Source of the DNA: Paraglaciecola hydrolytica
GTDB taxonomy: Bacteria; Pseudomonadota; Gammaproteobacteria; Enterobacterales; Alteromonadaceae
DNA: 64,000 bases
Direction: 5' to 3'
Assembly: GCF_001565895.1 (NCBI RefSeq)
Contig: NZ_LSNE01000003.1
Coordinates: 2,653 to 66,652 of the forward strand
Shown here: positions 56,174 to 64,000 of the stretch, piece after piece
Position numbering within the stretch: the first letter of the stretch is position 1
Layout of the letters: each line of letters begins with the position of its first letter
Translations under genes and position numbers: made by a program
The notes under the pieces: model-generated
What the model was told of the DNA's origin: nothing
What the model saw: the letters and a program-made list of their open reading frames with translations, nothing else
Database searches by the model: none

Positions 56174-56627
56174 AACATTCTCCTGCGATAATTCGCGCAA
56201 TGATAAAACAAACCAATAGTTGATCGATGTCTACTTACTGATTCCGTGTTGATTAAATGTTTAAGAGCAAGTATCAATCCATGATTACCTAAATACCTAA
56301 ATCTAAACTTTCGAATCACTGTTTATTTACCCTATCAAGATGCAGAAAAACGAGATTTACTATTTTTAATCAATTGCTTAGCGAATAAATAAGAAGATAA
56401 AAACCTTATAAAAATAGTGCAATTTGAGTAATCAAGATCAGTGTATAAACATTAGTCTGTCACCGTTTTTCCCTTAAAATAGGGCCTATCTACTTTATAC
56501 TGTTACTTTATGACTACTCGCATAAGTAAAACTTACCCACTTAGACTGACGTAAAACATAACGTTGTGTTTGCCCTTACAAGTCATTAACCTAATGGCAA
56601 CAACTGAGTTGCCTGTTTAGAGGGTCT
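56174..56627. other. Long intergenic region before the DUF1800 gene
   Basis: About 450 bp, AT-rich, with no gene or RNA that I recognise. It must hold divergent promoters for the SYLF and DUF1800 genes. A hairpin GGCAAC / GTTGCC (56596-56613) lies just before the DUF1800 ribosome binding site and may influence its translation. Confidence 0.5.
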
Positions 56628-58511
56628 GTGCACAAACTATTTGCCCTATTTCATCGTTGGTCACACTTAAACATTGAGGTTCACCACGCCGTTTTTTGCG
56701 TTTTAGTGGCGAGTTTATTTGCTTGTGGCGGTGGCGGCGAAAGCACATCAGCGCCTGCTCCTCAGCCTTCAGTGCCAGTTGAACCATCCCCAACCCCAGT
56801 GCCACAGCATTATTACCTAAGCCCAGATCTGAGTATTGATCCAACTCTACCAGAGCCCCAAAGCACCACCTACCAGCAAGCCGCTGACGCTGTCAGGTTT
56901 TTGCAACAAGCCAGTTTTGGCGCCAATGGTGGGCAAATTCAACATCTAATGAATATTGGCACTAGCGCTTGGATTGACGAGCAAATCGCCGAGCCACAAA
57001 ACAAACATTTATTAATGTTAGATGAGCGATTTAAAGAAATCGGCTTGATACCCGCACCAGTCATTGAAGACGACGCCGATGGTTATTACCGCGATATACA
57101 ACGCAGTGATGTGTGGTGGGAAGTGGCTTTGTGGGGTAAGGATCAATTACGTCAAAGAGTGGCCTTTGCGCTGAGCCAAATATTTGTTATCTCCAATGTC
57201 TCAGATGTGCTGTACAACGATACTCGGGGTATCGCGAATTTTCAGGACTTACTTGCCACCCATGCCTTTGGTAATTATCGAGATCTACTCAAAGCCGTTA
57301 CTTTAAATCCCATGATGGGTGAGTATTTAAGTATGGTACGCAACGAAAAAGCCAATCCAGATAAAAATATTCGCCCCGATGAAAATTACGCTCGCGAAGT
57401 CATGCAGTTATTCAGTATTGGCCTAGTTGAGCTAGAGTTGGATGGCAGTGTGCGCCTAGCCCCCAATAATCAGCCCATTGCGACCTATGATCAAACTCGC
57501 ATTAAAGAGCTAGCGCGAGTTTTTACCGGCTTTAACTTTGCTACCCTAACCCAGTGGTGGGAATGGACCAACAGCGGTGATAGCGAAATATTACCCATGA
57601 AAAGTTTTTCGACCTTTCATGATAGCCAGCAAAAACAGTTGCTCAATGGACAAGTGCTTAGTGCCGGACAAAGCCCCGAACAAGATATAGATAACGCCAT
57701 CGACAATCTATTTCAGCATGCCAATGTCGCCCCTTTTATTAGCCAACAGTTAATCCAACGTTTGGTCACCAGCAATCCCAGTCCAGCTTATGTGGCGCGT
57801 ATAGCGACAATTTTTAATGACAATGGCCAAGGTGTACGTGGTGATATGGCGGCGGTTATCAAAGGCATTTTATTGGATGATGACGCCCGCAACGGCCATA
57901 TTAATCAAAGCGATACCTTTGGCAAACTTAAGGAGCCGGTATTGCTGATGGCACAACTGTGGCGTGCATTTCATGCTGAAGGTGTCAAAGTTAAAAATCC
58001 CGATGGTAGCCTGAGTCGTGAACGTATTCGTTTTCGTGGTTCAGACCGAGAAACCGGTCAACGACCTTATGGCTCGTTTTCGGTATTTAACTTTTATCGT
58101 CCTGATTTTCAACCTCCGGGTGAAATCAAAGAAAGCGGTTTATTAGCCCCTGAATTTCAGATCCTGACCGAAAGCAGCATCATTGCTAAAACCAATTTTC
58201 TGTCGAATGCCATTTATTATCGCGACAATAATGACGCTGACTGGCTGGCCGAAGGAATTGGCCATAATTGGGATGTAGTGGCCCCAAAACTCAATTTACA
58301 GACAGAATTTGCGCTAGCCAAACAACCGGAAAAACTCTTAGATCGCCTGAATCTATTATTATTTGCCGGCCAGTTACCTAATGTGCTCTATCAAGAACTG
58401 CTAAGTTATCTGCAAAGTTTGCCAAACAACAACACTTATGATCAAAAGCTAGTTACCTTTGAAGCGCTCTATCTATTAACTGCCTCACCTGAATTTTCGG
58501 TGCAGAGATAA
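56628..58511 (+). CDS. DUF1800 domain lipoprotein
   Basis: A 627-residue protein of the DUF1800 family. The start is GTG with GAGGG nearby. An N-terminal lipoprotein signal ends in ASLFAC, followed by a GGGG linker and a Ser/Pro-rich spacer; the DUF1800 domain (about 85-620) then begins with AADAVRFLQQASFGA. Family hallmarks such as NYAREVMQLFSIGL and LLRR-like arginine blocks are present. DUF1800 proteins are exported and usually encoded next to a DUF1501 protein, as here. Their function is not established. Confidence 0.9.
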   Translation: MHKLFALFHRWSHLNIEVHHAVFCVLVASLFACGGGGESTSAPAPQPSVPVEPSPTPVPQHYYLSPDLSIDPTLPEPQSTTYQQAADAVRFLQQASFGANGGQIQHLMNIGTSAWIDEQIAEPQNKHLLMLDERFKEIGLIPAPVIEDDADGYYRDIQRSDVWWEVALWGKDQLRQRVAFALSQIFVISNVSDVLYNDTRGIANFQDLLATHAFGNYRDLLKAVTLNPMMGEYLSMVRNEKANPDKNIRPDENYAREVMQLFSIGLVELELDGSVRLAPNNQPIATYDQTRIKELARVFTGFNFATLTQWWEWTNSGDSEILPMKSFSTFHDSQQKQLLNGQVLSAGQSPEQDIDNAIDNLFQHANVAPFISQQLIQRLVTSNPSPAYVARIATIFNDNGQGVRGDMAAVIKGILLDDDARNGHINQSDTFGKLKEPVLLMAQLWRAFHAEGVKVKNPDGSLSRERIRFRGSDRETGQRPYGSFSVFNFYRPDFQPPGEIKESGLLAPEFQILTESSIIAKTNFLSNAIYYRDNNDADWLAEGIGHNWDVVAPKLNLQTEFALAKQPEKLLDRLNLLLFAGQLPNVLYQELLSYLQSLPNNNTYDQKLVTFEALYLLTASPEFSVQR

Positions 58512-58530
58512 TGATGAAAAACAGCAAGCC

Positions 58531-59958
58531 ATGAAAAATAACAAATTCTTTAATGACAATCTCATGCATCACAGTAGACGGCAGTTTTTACGTCATGCAC
58601 TTTATGGGTGTGGCTCCTTAGCCTTAGGCAGCTCTAGCTTTGCGGCCAATGCCAGCCAGTTACATTTGGCGGGTGCAAAATTGCAGCAAGCGAGTCACGC
58701 AAGACGCGGATTTGACGACTATAAAGCACTGGTCTGCATCTTTTTGTATGGGGGTAACGATGCTTTTAACATGGTGGTCCCCACCAGCAGCACTGAATAC
58801 AATGATTATAAAAGCGCCCGCCAAGGTCTGGCCTTAGAACAAAGCTCACTACTCGCACTAGGCAAGCACAATAACGTTGACTATGGTCTGCATCCCGCTA
58901 TGGCTGGGCTTAAAAACCTATTTGATACAAAAAAAATGGCTCTATTAGCCAATGTTGGTGCCTTGGTCGAACCGGTCAGTCAAATAGCCTACCAACAAAA
59001 CAAAGTATTATTGCCACCTCAACTGTTTTCCCATAATGATCAGCAAATTTATTTACAAAGCCTGCAGTCCGCCAGCAAACCCACAGGTTGGTTAGGTCGG
59101 GCCGGGGATTTATTAATGTCGGCCAATGATAATCAACAGCTATCGATGAACATCTCCTTATCTGGTAATAACATCATGCAGGCAGGACAAAACGTATTCC
59201 CCTACTCAATGGATGCGAGCGGTGTCAACATGCTCAGTCGACTCAACAACGACAGCACAGAGCAAACCGAACTTAACAGAGCTGCTGTTTATCAACGTAT
59301 CTTGCAACAACAACGTAGTCATCTATTTACTCGTCACTTTGCCAACACTCAGCAACGCGCTTGGGCGTTAGCCAGCACCGTCAATGATGCTTTGGCCGTA
59401 ACTTCGCCAATAACTACGCCTTTTCCTGCAGAAAACTCTTTGGCCATGAGCTTAAAGATGATTGGGCAAATGATAGCCGCGCGGGGTAACTTGAACGTGT
59501 CGCGCCAAACGTTTTTTATCGGTATTGGTGATTTTGATACTCACGGTGATCAAGTTAACCGCCAACCTGCTCTCTTTAGTATGTTAGATGAAGCCATTAC
59601 TGCCTTTTATGCGGCCACGGTTGAATTAGGCATGGAAAATCAAGTCACCACCTTTACCGCCTCTGACTTTGGTCGTACCCTAAGCAGCAATGGCGATGGT
59701 ACGGATCATGGTTGGGGCAGCCATCAACTGATGGTGGGTGGCGCGGTAACTGGCGGACAAATTTTTGGTAATATGCCCACATTAGCCTTAAACAGTCCCG
59801 ATGACATTGGTGAAGGGCGTATTATTCCTACCACCAGCATGGATCAATATGGCGCGACTTTAGGGCGTTGGTTTGGTTTACAAGAGTCTGACATGGCAGA
59901 TGTTTATCCCAATCTGCACAACTTTAACCGTTCAGATCTGGGTTTTATGGGCGCTTAA
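58531..59958 (+). CDS. DUF1501 domain protein with Tat signal
   Basis: A 475-residue exported protein of the DUF1501 family, related to the sulfatase/alkaline-phosphatase fold. A twin-arginine signal, SRRQFLRHALYG, then a hydrophobic stretch ending FAANA, marks export in folded form. Further signatures are CIFLYGGNDAFNMVVP, IGDFDTHGDQ and SDFGRTLSSNGDGTDHGWG. It lies 20 bp after the DUF1800 gene, the standard pair. The role is unknown; the family is often described together with cell-surface or cytochrome-rich clusters. Confidence 0.92.
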   Translation: MKNNKFFNDNLMHHSRRQFLRHALYGCGSLALGSSSFAANASQLHLAGAKLQQASHARRGFDDYKALVCIFLYGGNDAFNMVVPTSSTEYNDYKSARQGLALEQSSLLALGKHNNVDYGLHPAMAGLKNLFDTKKMALLANVGALVEPVSQIAYQQNKVLLPPQLFSHNDQQIYLQSLQSASKPTGWLGRAGDLLMSANDNQQLSMNISLSGNNIMQAGQNVFPYSMDASGVNMLSRLNNDSTEQTELNRAAVYQRILQQQRSHLFTRHFANTQQRAWALASTVNDALAVTSPITTPFPAENSLAMSLKMIGQMIAARGNLNVSRQTFFIGIGDFDTHGDQVNRQPALFSMLDEAITAFYAATVELGMENQVTTFTASDFGRTLSSNGDGTDHGWGSHQLMVGGAVTGGQIFGNMPTLALNSPDDIGEGRIIPTTSMDQYGATLGRWFGLQESDMADVYPNLHNFNRSDLGFMGA

Positions 59959-59994
59959 GCAACGCCCCCTCAATTAACAAACTGCATATCACAA

Positions 59995-61173
59995 ATGAAA
60001 AGAGTTCATACAAGCTGGGAGATTTTTTGGCGTTTTCTAAGTTTAGGCTGCTTCTGTTTTGGTGGTCCTGCTGCGCATCTGGGGTATTTTCATCGTTACT
60101 TTGTTGAACGTTTAAATTGGCTGGATGCTGAACAGTACGGACAATTAGTGGCTTTAAGCCAGTTTCTACCCGGCCCCGGTTCTAGTCAGGTAGGCTTTGC
60201 TATCGGCCTACAACGTGCAGGTTTAGCCGGAGGCATCGCTGCTTTCATTGGTTTTACGCTGCCCTCTTTTTGTTTAATGCTGGGATTTTTTGCCCTTAGC
60301 TCTCAGCACAACCTAGATTTTTTAACCTTAGCCTCAGGTTTAAAATTATTGGCCGTGGTGGTGGTCAGTGACGCGGTATTAAGCATGTATAAACATTTCT
60401 GCCAGAGCCACTCTAGCCGCATCATTGCCGTCTTAAGCGCTAGTGTATTGATTTTTTTTAGTGCTATTTGGCTACAAATATTAGTCTTAAGCATGGCAGC
60501 CACATTTGGCATGTTGTATCACACTCACTTAAAACTTGGCTCAGTACCTAGGGAAAATCTGCCAACCACACAGAGTTTATGGCTAAGCCTAGGGCTATTT
60601 TTTACCTTGTTTGTCATCAGTTGCTGGGTAGTCTATTTCAGTGCAACTGACTCATCACACTTGGCTCACATGGCCGCGCAATTTTATCATAGTGGCAGTT
60701 TAGTTTTTGGTGGTGGCCATGTTGTTTTGCCTTTGTTACAACAGAATGTTGGTAGTGCATTAACCAGTGAGCAGTTTTTATCGGGTTATGCCGCAGCTCA
60801 AGCTGTACCCGGCCCAATGTTTTCATTTGCGACCTTTTTAGGGGCGCAACTTGTACCTCTTACGCCAATTTCAGGTGCCATTATTGCCACCCTTGCCTTG
60901 TTTTTACCCGGTTTATTATTAGTGTTTGCCTTACATCAACACTGGGCCCATCTGAGTAATATTCCGCGTGTTGCAGGTGCAACTTTAGCCATCAATGCTG
61001 CCGTAGTTGGTTTATTATTTAGTGCCTTAGTTGACCCGATAATTAAACAAGCCGTACATCAAATAAGCGACATTGTTGCACTGCTTATTGGATTTGTGTT
61101 GTTACGCTGGCTCAAGATTCCTATCCTGCTATTAATCACTTTTTATCTTGCTTATGCCTACCTAATCAGATAA
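59995..61173 (+). CDS. chrA: Chromate transporter ChrA
   Basis: A 392-residue CHR-family membrane transporter that in other bacteria exports chromate. Two homologous halves are visible, with signature motifs FGGPAAHLGYF and QFLPGPGSSQV in the first and FGGGHVVLPLL and AVPGPMFSFATFLGA in the second. About 10-12 membrane spans are seen. Whether this copy moves chromate or sulfate is not known. It follows the DUF1501 gene after 36 bp in the same direction. Confidence 0.93.
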   Translation: MKRVHTSWEIFWRFLSLGCFCFGGPAAHLGYFHRYFVERLNWLDAEQYGQLVALSQFLPGPGSSQVGFAIGLQRAGLAGGIAAFIGFTLPSFCLMLGFFALSSQHNLDFLTLASGLKLLAVVVVSDAVLSMYKHFCQSHSSRIIAVLSASVLIFFSAIWLQILVLSMAATFGMLYHTHLKLGSVPRENLPTTQSLWLSLGLFFTLFVISCWVVYFSATDSSHLAHMAAQFYHSGSLVFGGGHVVLPLLQQNVGSALTSEQFLSGYAAAQAVPGPMFSFATFLGAQLVPLTPISGAIIATLALFLPGLLLVFALHQHWAHLSNIPRVAGATLAINAAVVGLLFSALVDPIIKQAVHQISDIVALLIGFVLLRWLKIPILLLITFYLAYAYLIR

Positions 61174-61444
61174 GAAAAATTAACCTGATAGTAACTAAAT
61201 TTGCATTTGTCAGCATCACCACTCTTGCTTAACCTTGTTAATCAAAGACTAAAGGTTAAAGCGAAGCAATCTCTACCTGCATTTTAGTCACCACCGCAGT
61301 GTAGCAATGATTAGCAATTGAGCCTTCTCCCGATAGTTTTTCACTGGTTAACCTAGCCGCATTTCACTTATGCAAATAGACTTTCCTTGAGCTTGTTAGG
61401 TTAAAAAAATACAAAACTTAAAATGGATGTTTTTGGAGTAGACA

Positions 61445-62248
61445 ATGAAATGTAGTACCGCTTTTCGCTCGCTAATGGCCCCCACAATACTTGTGTTACC
61501 TTTGGTTTTTTTTGCCTCTGTTACACAAGCTACCGTCATTCGCTTTAACTTTGACACAGAATCCTTTTTCAATCGGACAGCCGTATCTCAAGGCTACACA
61601 CATAACTCCGACGGGTCAGGTAATGCTTCTGGCAATACAGGGCTGAACGGCTCAGTGACTGGAACCATCGACGTTAACCGAAATGCCGCTGGCATAGACA
61701 TCATCGATAACTATTTGCTGCAAGTGATTATGCCCCATGGCATTGCTCCCGGCTTTAATTTTGCTCCTTGGACAGTGCAATACTCTTCATCTACCTTAAT
61801 GCAACCAGGAGCGGGTGCTACAGCGCAAGTTTTTGGTAGCGGCTATATGTACATTCAACAAGAATTTTTGTTCGACCCATTTTACGGCCCGGCTACCCCG
61901 CAAGACACTTATTACGACCCAAATATCAGACAAGAATATTTATTTCGTGTTGACTTGCAAATCAGTGCCGTTGCAGGAGTTGGCCCAGATGGTGGCAACA
62001 GTTTAGCTGTGGATAGAGTTGATGTGCGTTGCGCTGTGCCGGGAGATGCTCGTTTAACTTGCAATGGTTTTGGCTCGGTCAGTGATTCCAACTACTCAGA
62101 CTGGGATTCAAACCAAGGCTTGGCGTCTTCTTTTGAAATTCTACCAATTAACTCACAAAACCCTATATCAAGTGTATCGGTTCCTCCAGTCTTATCGCTG
62201 TTACTTCCTGCTTGCTTTGGGCTAATGCTAATGCGTCGCCGCGCATAA
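61445..62248 (+). CDS. Exported protein with PEP-CTERM-like sorting tail
   Basis: A 267-residue exported protein. A signal peptide (to about TQA, residue 29) is followed by a beta-rich, Asn/Gly/Ser-rich mature region with two Cys in the C-terminal half. The chain ends SVSVPPVLSLLLPACFGLMLMRRRA: a short motif, a hydrophobic span, and a basic cluster. This is the three-part layout of PEP-CTERM sorting signals recognised by exosortase, but with VPP instead of PEP. GGAG precedes the start. Function unknown. Confidence 0.7.
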   Translation: MKCSTAFRSLMAPTILVLPLVFFASVTQATVIRFNFDTESFFNRTAVSQGYTHNSDGSGNASGNTGLNGSVTGTIDVNRNAAGIDIIDNYLLQVIMPHGIAPGFNFAPWTVQYSSSTLMQPGAGATAQVFGSGYMYIQQEFLFDPFYGPATPQDTYYDPNIRQEYLFRVDLQISAVAGVGPDGGNSLAVDRVDVRCAVPGDARLTCNGFGSVSDSNYSDWDSNQGLASSFEILPINSQNPISSVSVPPVLSLLLPACFGLMLMRRRA

Positions 62249-62325
62249 TTAGTGATAAAGAAACTTTATATCACGTATATGGAGCTTATAAGTTTAGTAA
62301 TGCTGACCATTAAACGGGGTTATAA

Positions 62326-62400
62326 ATGCGCAAAATTTTGAATGTTAATAATTGTGCTAGGTACTTTGGCTATATGCCGGAAAAAGAGCCAACAGCTTAA
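62326..62400 (+). CDS. Possible 24-residue peptide
   Basis: A frame of 24 codons (MRKILNVNNCARYF...) with ACGGGG about 7 bases upstream of the ATG, followed 28 bp later by a strong terminator. Peptides this short occur by chance, so the call is weak. It may instead be untranslated 3' sequence of the exported-protein gene. Confidence 0.2.
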   Translation: MRKILNVNNCARYFGYMPEKEPTA

Positions 62401-62427
62401 CTAACAATACACTCCCAAGTGTTTTAG

Positions 62428-62458
62428 GGGCAAGCAGTGGCTTGCCCTATTTTTATTC
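62428..62458 (+). terminator. Intrinsic terminator
   Basis: GGGCAAG / CTTGCCC (7-bp stem, 6-base loop) followed by TATTTTTATT. It ends transcripts from the exported-protein gene about 180 bp upstream, and of any small gene between. Confidence 0.8.
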
Positions 62459-62502
62459 ACAATAAAACGCCATACATCAAAATTACCGAGCCCTGCGCTA
62501 GA

Positions 62503-62868
62503 TTAATTAAGTTTCTTTTCCACTTTATTCAGTAATTCTTGCACATCTTTTAGGCGACCACTGTCAGCTAACTCGTGATCAACTCGGATTGGCGTTTGCT
62601 GAGCGATTAATAAACGTTTTTGGGCTGCTTTATACTTACCTTCGTCGTATAAAAATTCAGCATAAAAATAATTACTATCGATGCCTTGTGGATCTAACAA
62701 AATAGATTGTTCAAATAAGGTAACGGCTTTTTTATCACTGCCAAAAGCAACCGGCCAACTTGGTACTTTATGATAGAGAATAGCCAGACTGTTATAGGCC
62801 TTGCCCGCCAGTGCTGTAGGTTCACGCTCAAGCACTAACTCATAATTGGCTGATTTAAGTGCTAAATT
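62503..62868 (-). pseudogene. 5'-truncated TPR-repeat protein gene
   Basis: The frame encodes the C-terminal half of a known Alteromonadales TPR protein family: AYNSLAILYHKVPSWPVAFGS, DPQGIDSNYFYAEFLYDEGKYKAAQKRLL and ELADSGR. Members that I recall are about 220 residues with a signal peptide. Here homology runs in frame upstream past the GTG at 62835 (ALKSANYELV) to a TAG at 62869-62871. The N-terminal half and its start are missing, and what precedes is the promoter region of the next gene. It looks like a deletion remnant. Confidence 0.65.
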
Positions 62869-63000
62869 CTATCGTAATTTTAGACACTTAGAACTTCGAT
62901 CTGAGTTTCCATTTTGTCAATATCCCTAAGGATTTGCGCTATTAATCTAACTTACCGTAGTATTGTGCAAAATACCTACGATGTGGATTATTCGAACACA

Positions 63001-64000
63001 ATGAAAACAGCTTGGTCACGGATATTATGCAAGACTTTCTATCTCGCCTTTTTTGTTAGTGCCTCGTTGGTTTTCCACGCACAGGCACAAGATATCCGGA
63101 GTGCCAGCGGCCCCCACATTGAAGTAAAACTGCTCAATCAGCACAGTGCACTAGTTCCCGGGCAAAGTACTACGCTGGGTATCTTGTTATCACCCGAACC
63201 GGGCTGGCATACCTATTGGCGTAATTCTGGCGATTCGGGCGAAGCCCCCACTGTTAGTTGGCAGACCAATGCACCATTGTCTTTTGGCGATATTCAGTGG
63301 CCCTTGCCTCACGCAATACCCGTTGCCCATTTAGTTAATTACGGCTACGACAGCAACAACTTATTGATGGTCACCGTTACTGCTCCCGCTGATTTGCCCC
63401 TCGACCAGCCTATCAACATAGTGGCCGACCTTTCTTGGTTGGTATGTAAGGAAGATTGCATACCGGGCTGGGCGACACTTTCTATTACGCTGCCGGTACA
63501 AACCACAAACTCACCAAGTACCGATGCGCCAATCTTCAGCGCGACCCAACAACTTTTACCTCAACAGCAACAATTGTCGGGGCAGTTTGAAATCACTGAA
63601 GAACATATCGTGGTGCAAATTGCCGATATCGATACGACAAAGTGGTATCTATTTCCGTTTCGTAGTGATCTTATCCAGCACGCCGCACCACAAACTATCA
63701 TCGAGGATAGTGGTGTCACACGTTTTCTTATTCCGCGCTCGGCCTATTTTAATGGTAAAGCTGAGCAATTAGATTGGTTGTTAAGTGATGGTAAACAGGC
63801 CTATTACCTTACTACTTTGGCTAATTTATCAAGCAGTACTACCTCAAAAAGTATGACTTTGTTTACTCTGCTAAGCTTTAGCTTAATGGCCTTTGTTGGG
63901 GGTTTGATTTTAAACTTGATGCCCTGTGTACTGCCCATACTGTCTATCAAAGCCATGGCTTTACAATCCACCCAACAATCACTGAGTCATAAACTCGCAT
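63001..64000 (+). CDS. DsbD/ScsB-like protein-disulfide reductase (partial, runs off the right edge)
   Basis: The first 333 codons of a large membrane reductase that brings electrons from cytoplasmic thioredoxin to the periplasm. A signal peptide (to about HAQA, residue 28) precedes an N-terminal periplasmic domain with PGWHTYWRNSGDSGEAP and a CKEDC pair (LVCKEDCIPGW). The first membrane span then shows LNLMPCVLPILSIK with the redox cysteine of DsbD/CcdA-type transporters. It belongs to the ScsB-like branch rather than classical DsbD. The frame is open to the end of the window, so the C-terminus is not seen. Confidence 0.88.
   Translation, partial: MKTAWSRILCKTFYLAFFVSASLVFHAQAQDIRSASGPHIEVKLLNQHSALVPGQSTTLGILLSPEPGWHTYWRNSGDSGEAPTVSWQTNAPLSFGDIQWPLPHAIPVAHLVNYGYDSNNLLMVTVTAPADLPLDQPINIVADLSWLVCKEDCIPGWATLSITLPVQTTNSPSTDAPIFSATQQLLPQQQQLSGQFEITEEHIVVQIADIDTTKWYLFPFRSDLIQHAAPQTIIEDSGVTRFLIPRSAYFNGKAEQLDWLLSDGKQAYYLTTLANLSSSTTSKSMTLFTLLSFSLMAFVGGLILNLMPCVLPILSIKAMALQSTQQSLSHKLA

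Overview
The window looks like a chromosomal stretch of a marine gammaproteobacterium of the order Alteromonadales, most like Alteromonadaceae (Paraglaciecola, Glaciecola or Aliiglaciecola type). This rests on family content I recognise (TIGR03899, TIGR04219 outer membrane protein, CLCA_X, DUF2333, DUF5610, DUF2884, MHYT and DUF3369 signalling proteins) and on the moderately AT-rich sequence. I could not run a database search, so the genus is an inference. No phage, insertion sequence, CRISPR array, tRNA or rRNA gene lies inside the window, but an rRNA-type promoter reads out over the left edge.

Layout. 1-5500: minus-strand rrn P1-like promoter, membrane-anchored RRM protein, DUF5610 protein, trmA, fabR, and a fatty-acid desaturase with a FabR operator just before its start codon. 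5501-13139: a REC-DUF3369-GGDEF-EAL protein, a TIGR03899 gene, and the cysJIH sulfate-reduction operon. 13239-17765: minus-strand envelope genes: PCu(A)C copper chaperone, DUF2333, outer membrane protein, the pspA-pspC group with a sigma-54-type promoter, and a small secreted protein with a 50-residue membrane peptide. 18007-26711: dusA, a FlgO/TPR gene lying between a recQ 3'-end fragment and intact recQ, and an M16 lipoprotein protease. 26952-31399: an HD-GYP regulator paired with an MHYT hybrid kinase. 31539-35896: tandem acyltransferases and two MscS-type channels. 36130-43792: mostly single housekeeping or hypothetical genes, including an NSS transporter, SDR enzymes, a DCC thiol protein, msrA and fldB. 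43799-53506: CLCA_X, an ExbD without ExbB, rraA, then the conserved lptM-lysA-dapF-DUF484-HAD-uvrD cluster, which lacks the expected xerC, and a diguanylate cyclase. 53503-64000: rarD, pldA, a SYLF lipoprotein, a DUF1800-DUF1501 pair, chrA, an exported protein with a PEP-CTERM-like tail, a truncated TPR gene, and the start of a DsbD-like reductase.

How the genes work together. Several blocks concern envelope lipids and stress: FabR and the desaturase, tandem acyltransferases, OMPLA, PspA/PspC, two MscS channels and the copper chaperone. A second theme is cyclic-di-GMP: one likely EAL phosphodiesterase, one HD-GYP phosphodiesterase with its hybrid kinase, and one GGDEF cyclase. Most of the rest is ordinary metabolism and repair (sulfite reduction, lysine synthesis, UvrD, RecQ). 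The observations I find most worth checking are the recQ 3' duplication flanking the TPR gene, the loss of xerC from its usual place, the psp locus without pspB or pspF, and the unlisted small genes. I did not find a clear new defence or mobile system here.
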